From positions 1-64,000 of the forward strand of contig WUUP01000008.1 of the NCBI GenBank assembly GCA_009833045.1: a stretch of 64,000 nt of DNA, written 5' to 3'. Of this stretch, positions 7,359 through 17,347 are shown piece after piece. This DNA comes from Saprospirales bacterium GYS_P2D (GTDB taxonomy: Bacteria; Bacteroidota; Bacteroidia; Chitinophagales; Saprospiraceae). How positions within the stretch are numbered: the stretch's first letter is position 1; each line of letters begins with the position of its first letter. Made by a program: the position numbers and the translations under genes. The notes under the pieces were generated by a model. The model had not been told where the DNA came from and searched no databases. It saw only the letters and a program-made list of their open reading frames with translations.

Positions 7359-8891
7359 ATGAAAAACTATCTACTACTATTAAGTATTTTACTACTTGTA
7401 TTCTCTTGCCAAGACTACGAAGCGGAGCCAACTCCGATTCCTCAATCTGCTTCACTCGAAGCCACGGATATTGACCAATTCATCAATAAGCATCTTAGCA
7501 AAGGAGAGATTTTTGATTGGAATGTAGCTCCCACAGAGATGATTCATAGTGCATTATTGCTATCGGATGAGATTCTTGCAGTGGGATATACTATAGGTGA
7601 TCGGCAAGATCTATCCTCGGTGATTGGCGTAGGAGACAAGCTATCCTCGGACTGGCTGAAGAAAAGAGATGAAATTGTCTCAATAGCCCTCGAAAATGAA
7701 CAAAAAGTAAGAGGTAATAAAGAGCTGTCAGCAGAAGAGATATTACCCTTCGGTCTTGATGATGAGATCCCCACTTTAGCACTGCATGTCACAGCGGTTG
7801 AGACGGTAGAATTATTAAAAAATATGGATGACATCAGATATGTCGAACCTATGGGCTATGAGATGAAGCAGGAACTCCAAAAAAGCTCATCAGGATGCAG
7901 TGGCTCTCCGGACTATAATATCAATCCAAATGACTACAGTATCACACCGAGCTATAATGCCAAAATACCTTGGAATTTTGATCTACATAGCATTCCCCAA
8001 GCATGGTCGTATTCTACTGGTGACAACATAGGTATATGTATCATCGACTCGGGTGTCAGTGATAGCCAAAATAATATGGGATCACAATTTGCCTCAGGAA
8101 ACTCTCCTTCTCGATCTATCAGAAAGTACAGTACGCATTATAGCGGATCGTGGTGGTGGAAGTCTCTCGATAGTCCTCATGATCAGTGTGGACACGGTAC
8201 TTCTATGGCAGGGCTCGCTGGGGCGCCTTGGAGCAATGATGGGAATGCACTCGGCGTAGCGTATCGGTCTAATCTGGTGACGGTGCGTGCGGTAGAGGAT
8301 GTGATCATCAGTAGCAGTAACGAGAAGAATGGTGTCAAAGACGCCCTCAAGCTCGCAGGTAATCGCTCTGATGTAAAAGTCGTCAGCATGTCTATAGGGA
8401 ATGTCATCTCATCTGGCACTGTCAAAGATGGTATCTATTATGCCTACAATAGAGGCAAACTACTGCTGGCTGCTGCTGGTACGAGTACTTCATTTACTAA
8501 TTGGGCAGGAGTGATTTTCCCTGCCAGTATGAGTGAGTGCGTAGCTGTGACTGGGGTGAAAGCACAAAGCTCGTATCAACGATGTAATACATGTCATAGT
8601 GGTAGTAAGGTGGACTTTACGATCCAGATGCAGCGCAGTGGAGACAGTGATCGCAACTCTCTCGGACTGGCTACATCATCCGATCAGCCTAAATATATCA
8701 GCGGATCCTCTTGTGCGACAGCCACTACGGCAGGTATAGCAGCATTAGTATGGGCGACTAATCCTAATATGGCCCGTTCGCAAGTAGTCGATCGCATGAA
8801 GCAGGCCTCAGATCTCTATCCTAATCGAAGCAGTAGCTACGGATGGGGCAATATCAATGCATTAGCGGCAGTACAGGGGACTTCTTATTAA
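7359..8891 (+). CDS. S8 family (subtilisin-like) serine protease, lipoprotein
   Basis: 510 residues. The leader has a lipobox-like VFSCQD (Cys 17). A pro-region of ~200 residues precedes the peptidase domain. The catalytic triad is readable: Asp230 (IGICIIDSGVS), His279 (CGHGTSMAG) and Ser451 (GSSCATA). Two features are unusual: the Ser box is GSSCATA instead of GTSMATP, and the oxyanion-hole Asn of the usual AAAGN motif is Thr375 (AAAGTS). A probable exported protease, possibly with altered activity. A strong terminator follows. Confidence 0.9.
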   Translation: MKNYLLLLSILLLVFSCQDYEAEPTPIPQSASLEATDIDQFINKHLSKGEIFDWNVAPTEMIHSALLLSDEILAVGYTIGDRQDLSSVIGVGDKLSSDWLKKRDEIVSIALENEQKVRGNKELSAEEILPFGLDDEIPTLALHVTAVETVELLKNMDDIRYVEPMGYEMKQELQKSSSGCSGSPDYNINPNDYSITPSYNAKIPWNFDLHSIPQAWSYSTGDNIGICIIDSGVSDSQNNMGSQFASGNSPSRSIRKYSTHYSGSWWWKSLDSPHDQCGHGTSMAGLAGAPWSNDGNALGVAYRSNLVTVRAVEDVIISSSNEKNGVKDALKLAGNRSDVKVVSMSIGNVISSGTVKDGIYYAYNRGKLLLAAAGTSTSFTNWAGVIFPASMSECVAVTGVKAQSSYQRCNTCHSGSKVDFTIQMQRSGDSDRNSLGLATSSDQPKYISGSSCATATTAGIAALVWATNPNMARSQVVDRMKQASDLYPNRSSSYGWGNINALAAVQGTSY

Positions 8892-8918
8892 AACAAGCAA
8901 CACCGTCTCAAAAATCGA

Positions 8919-8953
8919 AAAGGGCGAATACTTCGAGTATTCGCCCTTTTTCT
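8919..8953 (+). terminator. Rho-independent terminator after the subtilase gene
   Basis: A perfect 11-bp stem (GGGCGAATACT / AGTATTCGCCC), 3-base loop, then T5, 28 bp past the stop codon. Confidence 0.92.
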
Positions 8954-9030
8954 TTAACAACTTAGAATTCTGAAAGTGAAATCAGGTCAGCACCAATTAG
9001 AACTGACCAGAAAACTATTGAACATATCTC

Positions 9031-9312
9031 TTATTGATCCTTAGCTGGATGGTAGTTTTTTGCCTTAGGTCCGGTTTGTTTTGGCTTATTGGACACTACT
9101 ACTTTTTGTGTGGCTTCATCTGTCTTTTCCCATGCTTTCTGATTTTTAGCTGCAGGGCCTGTTACTCTTGTATATTCCTGAGTAGTGACAGAGACAGCTG
9201 CTTTTTCTGTTTTCCAAGCCTTCTTATTTTTAGCTTTTGGACCCGTCTCAGTCTGTGTATATGCTGAGAGAGAAAAAGCTAATACGGCTACGATTATCAT
9301 TATATTTTTCAT
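9031..9312 (-). CDS. Small exported protein with three TGPxAKN repeats
   Basis: 93 residues with a clear signal peptide (MKNIMIIVAVLAFSLSAYTQ). The mature part is mostly three copies of a short basic motif: TGPKAKNKKAW, TGPAAKNQKAW and TGPKAKNYHPA, spaced about 28 residues apart by Thr/Val/Lys-rich linkers. Very rich in Lys and Ala, no Cys. I do not recognise a family. It lies downstream of the response regulator on the same strand but is separated by about 100 bp including a hairpin. Confidence 0.7.
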   Translation of the reverse strand: MKNIMIIVAVLAFSLSAYTQTETGPKAKNKKAWKTEKAAVSVTTQEYTRVTGPAAKNQKAWEKTDEATQKVVVSNKPKQTGPKAKNYHPAKDQ

Positions 9313-9389
9313 GATCTATTTACTTTGGTGAATATTCAAAGTAATAGCATCCCACACTCAGTATAAATCTGAGAATATTGGTATTCAGT

Positions 9390-9409
9390 CATCCGTATTT
9401 TTACGGATG
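9390..9409 (-). terminator. Hairpin just after the response-regulator stop
   Basis: An 8-bp CATCCGTA / TACGGATG inverted repeat with a 4-base loop, 5 bp beyond the stop codon. No T tract follows on the minus strand, so termination efficiency is uncertain; it might instead protect the 3' end. Confidence 0.4.
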
Positions 9410-9414
9410 CCGTG

Positions 9415-10047
9415 TTATACTAATCCTGATTTAGCTGCTACTTTGATCAGCTCTGCGGTGTTTTTCACGTTTAGTTTTTTGATGATAGTAGCTCTATGAG
9501 TCTCTACTGTACGGGTGCTGATGTATAGCTGAGCAGCTATTTCTTTTGTGGTGTACCCTTCAGCAATGAGCTTCAGTACTTCTCGTTGCTTTTCAGATAG
9601 TGACTGGGGAGTGATTTGATCTTCAGCCATACTATTTACCATCTTTTCTGTGATGGCAGGGCTAAAATATTTTTTCCCTTCGCTGACTGTATAGATCGTA
9701 TGTATGAGCTCTTCTTCGTCAGCATTTTTGAGTAGGTAAGAGTAGGCCCCTTTCTGAGCGCATGCCGAGATGTAGTGCCCTGCATCATGCATAGAGAGGA
9801 TGATACATTTGATAAAAGGATACTGTTTAGATACGATATCCAGGACCTCGAGCCCACCTACATGGGGCATAGTCAGATCGAGTAGTATGATGTCAGGGGC
9901 GTCTTGTTCCTGTAGATGGGATAGCAGAGCCTGGCCGTCTGTCACGGTGTGATCGATCTCTATGAGGGGATCTTTTTTTAGTAGCTCTACTAATCCGCTC
10001 AAGAATAATTCATGATCATCAGCTATGACGATATGTATGCTATTCAT
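9415..10047 (-). CDS. NarL/FixJ-family two-component response regulator
   Basis: 210 residues. Receiver domain 1-120 with acidic pocket Asp10/Asp11, phospho-acceptor Asp57 (ILLDLTMP) and the conserved Lys near 105 (YLLKNADE). LuxR-type HTH at about 145-208 (LSEKQREVLKLIAEGYTTKEIAAQLYIS, TRTVETHRATIIKKL). It overlaps the sensor kinase gene by 8 bp, so the pair is co-expressed. Target genes are not evident. Confidence 0.95.
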   Translation of the reverse strand: MNSIHIVIADDHELFLSGLVELLKKDPLIEIDHTVTDGQALLSHLQEQDAPDIILLDLTMPHVGGLEVLDIVSKQYPFIKCIILSMHDAGHYISACAQKGAYSYLLKNADEEELIHTIYTVSEGKKYFSPAITEKMVNSMAEDQITPQSLSEKQREVLKLIAEGYTTKEIAAQLYISTRTVETHRATIIKKLNVKNTAELIKVAAKSGLV

Positions 10048-11692
10048 ACGACAAAGGTATCTCGATTTCGAATAGCGTCTGTCCCTTCTTTGATTCTATT
10101 TGGATAGTCCCATTAAAGATGTCTACTCGTTCTCTGATATTAGTAAGACCAGCTCCGGTGCGAGTCGCTACGATATCAAATCCCCTACCATCGTCTATGT
10201 AATATAAGGATACAAAGTCATCAAGCTCTGAGAGGGTACAATGTATGGACGTAGCCTGAGCATATTTGAGTGTATTATTGATCAGCTCCTGGACGATGCG
10301 GTATATGTTGACAGCGAGAGTGATGTCGATCTGGCTATTACTTTTATGTGTCAGATCCTCGAAGTGTACCTCAATGTCAGATGTCCTATTGATGCCGTCA
10401 ATGTAGCTACTTAGGGTAGCACCTATACCAAAATCCTGAATAGAAGGAGGAAGTAGGGCATAGCTCATCCTACGTATCTCGGAGATGGTCTCATCGAGCC
10501 GTGATCGCATCTCTGATTGATGTACTGGATCCTTTATATGATTTTGTACATATAGCTTAAGGCTGGTGAGCAGTGGGCCTACACCATCGTGTAGCTCACG
10601 AGATAGTCGACGACGCTCCTGCTCCAGCCGATCTATCAGTAGTCGCTTAGTCGACTGTGCTCTGAGCTGATCGAGTCGCTGATACTCAGCCAACTGGTCT
10701 CTCATGTTGATTAGGCTTTCGCCCAAAAGATCAAAACTACTATTAGGAGTATACTCTTCATCGAGATGCATATCTCCTATAGCCGTAGAAAATCTAACTG
10801 CCCCAGAGAGGGCCGTCTGTAGCTCGATGAGAGCGATATACATCTCATGTATCTCAAGTGGATGAGCTACCGGTCGTATTGACCTATCATACTGGCCAAT
10901 AGACATGGACTGCAGATGCTCTCTGATATCTGTCAGAGGCTGTGTCAATACTGATGTCAGATAGTGAGCGATGAGGGCGGCGATGAGTAGTATGACCAGT
11001 GCGATCGAGATCAGTCGATAGCGCAGGTCGATCAGTGGGCGATGAGCCTCACTCACATCTATCTCTGAGAGTATGAGAAGCCGTAGTGACTCGAGTTCTA
11101 TGGGTTCGTATACGGTGTATACTTCTACCTCTCGATAGTCCAGACCGATGCCTTGGCCTGACTCTCCAGACAGCCCCCGTCTGACTCTCGGCTTATCAAA
11201 TCCGATAGAAAAAGGACTCTGATCTGGAAAAAATCTTGATCTCGATCTCAGCCGCAGATCATCACCTACGAGATAGGTCTCTCCAGTCTCACCCATGCCT
11301 GTACGCTCGAGTAGTATGTGCTGGATCTGCTGGTCATCGATGAGCTTGACTTGCTTTTGATCGCCGTCATATTTGACCATGCCGATGAGTAATTTGCCTG
11401 TCGGCGAATATTCACTAAGATCATAAGCTCCTGTAGCGGGCAATGCGCTGAGTGGTATATAATCTGGGATTGAGTCTATACTCTGTGCAGATTCGGCCTT
11501 TAGTGTCAGCCATTCCTCTTCCAGGTATTCTCGGATTTGGATACCCTTGAGTTGTTTGATAGAGTTGAGCTGTAGGAGAATACGATCCTGTATCGTTTCA
11601 GCTGTCTGATGATAAAACACGACGGTGAGCACTACGATCACCATCAGCACGAGGCTGTTGATAGCGATATTTATCCAGGTACGTATGCTCAT
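10040..11692 (-). CDS. Membrane sensor histidine kinase (HisKA_3 type)
   Basis: 550 residues: TM1 about 8-28, an extracytoplasmic Cache-like sensor (about 30-225; GETGETYLVGDD is typical of these sensors), TM2 about 226-246, a HAMP-like linker, then HisKA_3 with phospho-acceptor His368 (LSRELHDGVGPLLTSLK) and a HATPase with N box (ELINNTLKYA) and G boxes (DDGRGFD, GAGLTNIRERV). It partners with the overlapping NarL-type regulator. The ligand is unknown. Confidence 0.94.
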   Translation of the reverse strand: MSIRTWINIAINSLVLMVIVVLTVVFYHQTAETIQDRILLQLNSIKQLKGIQIREYLEEEWLTLKAESAQSIDSIPDYIPLSALPATGAYDLSEYSPTGKLLIGMVKYDGDQKQVKLIDDQQIQHILLERTGMGETGETYLVGDDLRLRSRSRFFPDQSPFSIGFDKPRVRRGLSGESGQGIGLDYREVEVYTVYEPIELESLRLLILSEIDVSEAHRPLIDLRYRLISIALVILLIAALIAHYLTSVLTQPLTDIREHLQSMSIGQYDRSIRPVAHPLEIHEMYIALIELQTALSGAVRFSTAIGDMHLDEEYTPNSSFDLLGESLINMRDQLAEYQRLDQLRAQSTKRLLIDRLEQERRRLSRELHDGVGPLLTSLKLYVQNHIKDPVHQSEMRSRLDETISEIRRMSYALLPPSIQDFGIGATLSSYIDGINRTSDIEVHFEDLTHKSNSQIDITLAVNIYRIVQELINNTLKYAQATSIHCTLSELDDFVSLYYIDDGRGFDIVATRTGAGLTNIRERVDIFNGTIQIESKKGQTLFEIEIPLSYE

Positions 11693-11718
11693 AATAGGAT
11701 GGGGCTTAGTTGGCTACT

Positions 11719-13173
11719 TTACTGTAGACGATTATTGAGGATCATCTGCCGATAAAACCTTATCCCATCCTCAAACTCTGCTACACCGACTCGCTCATCG
11801 ATACCATGAAAGCAGGTATAATTGTGCGGAGTGATATGAAACGGTGCAAATCTATATATATGATCACTGATCCCAGTGAAGTGTCTCGAGTCAGTACCTC
11901 CGACTACTAAGCTCGGTCCGATTAACACATCTGGATAAATCTCTTTGATAGAGCGATAGACTGTCCTGTAGGCATCACTGTCGATCGGTGATACAGGAGA
12001 TGGATTGGACCCAGCGCTGGCATAGTAGAGCTGTACTCGTTCATCGTTGATAGCGGTTTTGACATGCTCCATCACCGATTCTTTAGTCTCGCCAGGGATG
12101 ATTCTGAAGTTGACCGACGCTCTCGCTGTAGTCGGGACCACATTATCCTTAATCCCTGCTTCAAATATCGTTGGTGCGATGGTAGTGCGAATAGAGGCAT
12201 TACCTGCAGCACTGGCTGATTCGTAAGTGGAGAGGATGAGCCCCTCGAGGATATCTGCATTGGCGAAAGCCAAACGACTCTTAAATCCCATAGAAGGTCC
12301 TATGGATCGCATGAATCCTCTCATCGCAGGTGTCATCTTTGCTTCAAATGGCTGTGCTTTGAGACGGCCGATCGCAGCAGCTAATACATCAATGCTGCTC
12401 TCAGCGGCAGGAGTAGAGCTATGTCCACCTGCCATGTCGACTTGTAGTTCGATGGTGATGTAGCCTTTCTCAGCGATGCCTATGAGCGCTATCTCGCTCC
12501 CTACGCCTGGGATCAGATCTTTAGTGATGGCTTGGCCCTCGTCGAGTACCAGTGCTGCTCTGACATCTTGAGACTTCAGATGCCCTGCGACTGCTATGGC
12601 GCCACTGCCGAGGACTTCTTCATTGTGCCCAAAGGAAAGATAAATCGTCCGTTCTGGCTGATATCCCTCACTGAGCAGCTGCTCGACGGCCTCGAGGATG
12701 CCGATCACACCAAACTTGTCATCTATAGTGCCTCGGCCATAGATAGTATCGTTTTTTATGCCTTCTCGGAAAGGGTGCACTGACCACTTGCGTATAGATG
12801 CGATCGGTACGACGTCATGATGTGACATCAGGATCATAGGATCGAGGGAGCTATCTGATCCCTCCCATCGATAGAGATGAGTATACTCCTCAAAATTCTG
12901 ATGTCCTAATCTCTCATGCACCAGTGGATATGTCTGCTTCAAAAAAGCATTGAAAGCATCAAATTGAGTCGAATCAAAGTCAGCCGGATCTGCATAGGAT
13001 ATAGTAGGGATAGAGACGGCCTCCGCAAAATGATATCGAGCGGAGTCACTCACAGCGACTCTCTTAGCTGCTGGGTAGTCTACCTGATCTGAGCTGAAAG
13101 TGAATGTCCTAAATAGAATAAAAGCTATAAAACCAAATATCAGCAAGAAGAGAATGAGGAGTGTTTTTTTCAT
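11719..13173 (-). CDS. M20 family zinc carboxypeptidase (CPS1-like)
   Basis: 484 residues with an N-terminal hydrophobic anchor or signal (about 3-25). M20 motifs in order: metal ligand MSHHDVVP, GRGTIDDKFGVI with the bridging Asp, FGHNEEVLGSGA with the catalytic Glu pair, then the dimerisation lid (GGHSSTPAAES) and the C-terminal ligand region (VGGTDSRHF). It resembles carboxypeptidase S/PM20D1. Probably cleaves peptides or N-acyl amino acids outside the cytoplasm. It sits 27 bp downstream of a small hypothetical gene and upstream of the kinase on the same strand. Confidence 0.92.
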   Translation of the reverse strand: MKKTLLILFLLIFGFIAFILFRTFTFSSDQVDYPAAKRVAVSDSARYHFAEAVSIPTISYADPADFDSTQFDAFNAFLKQTYPLVHERLGHQNFEEYTHLYRWEGSDSSLDPMILMSHHDVVPIASIRKWSVHPFREGIKNDTIYGRGTIDDKFGVIGILEAVEQLLSEGYQPERTIYLSFGHNEEVLGSGAIAVAGHLKSQDVRAALVLDEGQAITKDLIPGVGSEIALIGIAEKGYITIELQVDMAGGHSSTPAAESSIDVLAAAIGRLKAQPFEAKMTPAMRGFMRSIGPSMGFKSRLAFANADILEGLILSTYESASAAGNASIRTTIAPTIFEAGIKDNVVPTTARASVNFRIIPGETKESVMEHVKTAINDERVQLYYASAGSNPSPVSPIDSDAYRTVYRSIKEIYPDVLIGPSLVVGGTDSRHFTGISDHIYRFAPFHITPHNYTCFHGIDERVGVAEFEDGIRFYRQMILNNRLQ

Positions 13174-13200
13174 GGGAGTAACATATGAGTTTAGAGAAAA

Positions 13201-13485
13201 TTATGGGAATATTTCTACATAATCATTCTCGGTTTGAAGGAAGAAAAAGGATTGAAGTATGAATAGTCCGAAAAATGTAGTCAACTGACAATAAATGAAT
13301 CGCAGTTCACCCGTTTCATCTTCGCAAGTGATTTTAAATCTGTAGTCCCGCTCTACACTATAGCCAAGAGACCAAGTAATGAAAGATATTCCTTTCGGAA
13401 GTTTAGCTACTTTTTCAATCTCTTTTACCAGATAAATCCTTGACAGTTTGGATCTTATTTTTGCTTCGGATTTTAAAATGTTCAC
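13201..13485 (-). CDS. Hypothetical protein, 94 residues
   Basis: A basic N-terminal helix (LKSEAKIRSKLSRIYLVKEIEKVAKLP) followed by alternating strands and a Phe-rich end (LTTFFGLFILQSFFF). No signal peptide or family recognised. It fits tightly between two same-strand peptidase genes (27 bp and 21 bp gaps), which supports a real gene, but the composition alone is not decisive. Confidence 0.5.
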   Translation of the reverse strand: MNILKSEAKIRSKLSRIYLVKEIEKVAKLPKGISFITWSLGYSVERDYRFKITCEDETGELRFIYCQLTTFFGLFILQSFFFLQTENDYVEIFP

Positions 13486-13506
13486 TGTATCAATATCGGA
13501 TTATGA

Positions 13507-15777
13507 TTATTTTTCACCGAGCAAATGCTCCAAGAAATAGTTGAACATCAGCTGCTGCTTATGCCTGACGGTATTCGACCCTTCGTAGGCGCCATGTGAG
13601 CGATTGGGATATGGCATGAAGTCAAACTGCTTATTGTGCTTGATGAGTTCATTGATCAGTCGTTCACTGTTTTGATAGTGGACATTGTCATCGCCCGTAC
13701 CATGGATGAGGAGTAGTTTTCCTTGGAGATTAGCTGCATGAGTGATGGGAGAGCCAGCGATGAAGTCTTCGAGATTTTCTTGAGGCAGCCCCATATATCG
13801 CTCTTGATAGATGTTGTCATAGTAGAGCTGGTACGCAACGGGTGCGCCAGATATCCCAACATGATAGACCTCGGGGAACTGAAAGAGCAAATTTAATGTC
13901 ATGGATCCTCCACCACTCCAGCCATATACACCGACTCTTGATTCGTCCAGATAGGGCAGCTTTAAAATCTCTTGAGCCGCTTTGCCTTGATCTTGTGCAT
14001 TGATGCGTCCGATGTTTCTATAGATACTTTTGCGCCAAGCAGATCCCTTTAGAGTGGGTGTGCCCCGATTATCAATACTGATGATCACAAAACCCTGCTG
14101 AGACAGTAGGATATGCCATAGCCCGATGAATTGATCATTGGCTACAGCCCCCCAAGGCTCGCCATATACATGAAAGATCACCGGATACTGCTGACTCTCA
14201 TCAAAGCCATAGGGCTTGATCATCCGTGCATCCATAGTGATGCCCTCATCCGTGGTGATTTGGTGATACTCGACAGTGGGCATTTTGAGTTGTTGGAGCT
14301 TTTCAGCGAATGCATTATTGCTGACTACTGTGCTGATGACATCGTGAGTAGGTAGCTCGACTAATCTCACAGTGAGAGGCGTCAGAGCGTCAGAATGGCT
14401 ATGCCATGCATAGTCTCCATTAGGAGAGATGTTGTAACGATTGACTCCTGTATATGGTAGAGGGGTCAGTCGAGTGGTATCGCCTCGCCCCGCCAAATCT
14501 ACTTGATAGAGATAGCGCTGAGTAGGATTGTGAGGAGATGCCATGAAGTAAAGCATATCCTCGGTCGTCACTGACCATGAGGCGACGTCATAGTCTCCAG
14601 GCGTGATGAGTGTTTTATCGCCAGTACTGATATTGATTTTGTACACATGTCTGTAGGCATCATTTTCTGTCATACGAAGAAATGCACTGCCATCGTCTAT
14701 GATGACTAAGTCATTCTCTCCCCAATTACTGGCAGTAGCATCAGGGTAGCTCAGATCGACCCAGGTGTCCTCTGTCTCCTCATAGACGACCTCGAGTTTG
14801 TCAGATGGGATGTCATAGTGCCAGACCTTCAGGTGATTTTGTTTCCTATTTAGCTGCTGGATGAGTAGCTGATGATCATTGATCCACTGCATAGCAGGGA
14901 TGTAGTGCTGATAGGGATCGCCAGGTATGTCGATATTTTTGATCTTCTGAGTATTGATGTCTACATACTTTACTTGACATGAGGATGGACTCTCTCCGAC
15001 CTTGGGATATTGTAGCGGGATGAGCTGAGCATAGATTGAGTCAGTATTATTGATCATGTAGAATGTCTTAATATCAGATGCATCCAGCTGCCAATAGGCG
15101 ATGAGATCACCTGCGGGATTCCATCGGAAGCCATCTCGACAGCCAAATTCCTCTTCGTAGACCCAGTCAAAGGTGCCATTGATGATGTCTCCAGTGCCAT
15201 CTTGCGTCAGCTGCGTGATCTCGCCAGTGGCATATTCTTCGATATAGATATTAAAGTCGTGGACATATGCGACGTATTGATTGTCCGCAGAAAACTTAGC
15301 AAACATCAATGACGAAGACGGAAATGATACACCCAGCTGAGTCAATCTCTGAGTGTTAAAATCATATACCCAATAATCACCCTTAGTATTAGTCCGCCAT
15401 ACTCTACTGGTATTAGTGAATATCAGCGCCTTAGTCCCATCATCAGATAGGCTGAATGAACTGACTCGCAGGGCCTCATCCCTGTCATCAGGTGTGAGCT
15501 GAGAGACAGATAGGTAGGTTGATTTTTCTTGAGAGGCCGTTTGATATTTGATGAGTTCATTTTGATCATCGGAGTACTCTATTATGACGTACGACTCCCC
15601 CTCATCGGTCCACTGTATAGGCCTCATACGATCCTGTCTGAACTCTGTCGAGGCATAGATCCGATCTATGGTCAGCATCGATGAGTCATTAATGGTCTGA
15701 CCGAATATAGTGGAGCAAAAAAGAATGCTGACTAAGGTGAATAGGGTTGTGCGGTATTGCATCATGTTGTACTGCAT
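13507..15777 (-). CDS. S9 family dipeptidyl peptidase IV
   Basis: 756 residues with a signal peptide (about 1-26), an N-terminal beta-propeller (DPPIV_N) and a C-terminal alpha/beta-hydrolase. The double-Glu motif that binds the substrate N-terminus is present (DWVYEEEF). Catalytic triad: Ser621 (YGWSGGGS), Asp696 (HGTGDDNVHYQNS) and His728 (RSHGAYEG); the Asp-His spacing equals that of mammalian DPP4. It probably removes Xaa-Pro/Xaa-Ala dipeptides in the periplasm. ATGs at codons 1 and 5 are both possible starts. Confidence 0.95.
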   Translation of the reverse strand: MQYNMMQYRTTLFTLVSILFCSTIFGQTINDSSMLTIDRIYASTEFRQDRMRPIQWTDEGESYVIIEYSDDQNELIKYQTASQEKSTYLSVSQLTPDDRDEALRVSSFSLSDDGTKALIFTNTSRVWRTNTKGDYWVYDFNTQRLTQLGVSFPSSSLMFAKFSADNQYVAYVHDFNIYIEEYATGEITQLTQDGTGDIINGTFDWVYEEEFGCRDGFRWNPAGDLIAYWQLDASDIKTFYMINNTDSIYAQLIPLQYPKVGESPSSCQVKYVDINTQKIKNIDIPGDPYQHYIPAMQWINDHQLLIQQLNRKQNHLKVWHYDIPSDKLEVVYEETEDTWVDLSYPDATASNWGENDLVIIDDGSAFLRMTENDAYRHVYKINISTGDKTLITPGDYDVASWSVTTEDMLYFMASPHNPTQRYLYQVDLAGRGDTTRLTPLPYTGVNRYNISPNGDYAWHSHSDALTPLTVRLVELPTHDVISTVVSNNAFAEKLQQLKMPTVEYHQITTDEGITMDARMIKPYGFDESQQYPVIFHVYGEPWGAVANDQFIGLWHILLSQQGFVIISIDNRGTPTLKGSAWRKSIYRNIGRINAQDQGKAAQEILKLPYLDESRVGVYGWSGGGSMTLNLLFQFPEVYHVGISGAPVAYQLYYDNIYQERYMGLPQENLEDFIAGSPITHAANLQGKLLLIHGTGDDNVHYQNSERLINELIKHNKQFDFMPYPNRSHGAYEGSNTVRHKQQLMFNYFLEHLLGEK

Positions 15778-15970
15778 TTTATGCTTTGATTTTTGCTGTC
15801 TAAAATAAGATTAAATTGATTGAGAGGAATAGCTGTACAAAGCTCCTACTACTAACGCTGAAAATTTCCATTGTTTCTATATGGATTCATATAGATGAAA
15901 TGGATGAATCCATAGATTTCATTAGCCATAGATAGCTCAGAACTTTAAGGCTTAATAAAAGCCCTACATC

Positions 15971-17347
15971 ATGACGAAATACTTATTAATGATTTGGTGG
16001 ATACTCGTGTTATTGCCTTCTATGGTTAGTGCACAGTGTGTGGTGACTAATATCACAGATTTTTATCTCGGGTCATTAACCGATGCCGGTACTCCTTTGA
16101 TTGATGGTGACGAGATAGTCTTTAGGGGTTTCGAGGGCATCTTTAGTAGCTCCGGTCTATATCACTATAAAAATGACACTGTTACCTTAGTGCCTGGGGA
16201 TAGACTCAGGTATACAGTTGATTTTCATAATGGTGAAATTTCATATTTAACCATAGGGACTAATCTACATTTTGAAGTTTATACTTACGCAAATGAAACA
16301 CTATCCACAATTACTCAACAAGCTTTATTATCGGGTACTTTAGATCCTATTAAGATTCATAATGGTGATATAGTTTGGTCCGGTGATGTAGTCATAGAAG
16401 CTGGCCCACCTTATGCATCGAATATTTTTTTATATGAGAATGGACAGACCAGACAGCTTACCTTCGTCACCAACTCAAGAGAGAGTCAAGTTGAACCTGT
16501 TATAAGTGATGACTATGTAGTATGGGCAGGAGGTAATGACGCAACGAGTTCTCAAATTCATGCCTTAGATCGAAATACAGGAAACATAAGAATCATTTCG
16601 CAAGAGTTTGGAAATGTTACAAGTCTGAATGGTAATCCGCAAGTTTCCAATGACATAATAACTTGGACCTCATTGAATGATTTTGTTTGGTACATACATC
16701 GCTATACAGGTGATACATCAGAAGTAATAGCCCAATTGGGACTCCTTACTGGTGATCCTCAAATAGATAACGGTGAGATAGTTTATTCTGCTCTTGCTAA
16801 TAATGGCCGCTCTGAGATATTTCATTACAAGAATGGAATTACGACAAATTTATCGTTTGAATTACCTGGGATAGGTCATCGCTGGCCAAAGATCAGTGAA
16901 GGGCGAGTGGTATGGTTATCGGCTGACGAGGATGATAATCTCAAACTATATTATTGGGCGGGGGATGCTGCTGATGCCATTGAGATATCTCAGCTCGCTC
17001 CTAACAGTAGTATCGGGACCTTTGGCATGGACGATAAACCTACGCTCTATGATATCTCTCGTAATCAGATTGTATGGGAAGCCAAATCTACAATTAATGG
17101 ATCGCCACAAATCTATAGAGCGATTTGCGATTCGGAATGCCCACAGGAACTCAATCTGACTGGCACGATAGATAATGTGGGAGTAAATACACCATATGCA
17201 GCCCGTGAATTAATAAACACTAATCAAGTAATCCTAAATGGAGAATTAAGTCTGAGTGCTCCTGATGTACAATTAAATGAAGGTTTTACCATCACAAGTA
17301 ATGGACTTTTAGAAATCGATAATATTGGTTGTAATACCAACGAATGA
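15971..17347 (+). CDS. Exported beta-propeller-like protein with Saprospiria-type tail
   Basis: 458 residues with a signal peptide ending at ...VSAQC. The body holds repeated blades of the type NGEISYL, NGDIVWSGD, ISDDYVVWAGGND, VSNDIITWTS, ISEGRVVWLSADED, consistent with a TolB/propeller-like fold of about 6-7 blades (residues 30-390). The last ~55 residues (INTNQVILNGELSLSAPDVQ, LNEGFTITSNGLLEI) resemble the closing module I know from many surface proteins of this group. No catalytic motif seen. Probably a surface protein of unknown function. Confidence 0.72.
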   Translation: MTKYLLMIWWILVLLPSMVSAQCVVTNITDFYLGSLTDAGTPLIDGDEIVFRGFEGIFSSSGLYHYKNDTVTLVPGDRLRYTVDFHNGEISYLTIGTNLHFEVYTYANETLSTITQQALLSGTLDPIKIHNGDIVWSGDVVIEAGPPYASNIFLYENGQTRQLTFVTNSRESQVEPVISDDYVVWAGGNDATSSQIHALDRNTGNIRIISQEFGNVTSLNGNPQVSNDIITWTSLNDFVWYIHRYTGDTSEVIAQLGLLTGDPQIDNGEIVYSALANNGRSEIFHYKNGITTNLSFELPGIGHRWPKISEGRVVWLSADEDDNLKLYYWAGDAADAIEISQLAPNSSIGTFGMDDKPTLYDISRNQIVWEAKSTINGSPQIYRAICDSECPQELNLTGTIDNVGVNTPYAARELINTNQVILNGELSLSAPDVQLNEGFTITSNGLLEIDNIGCNTNE

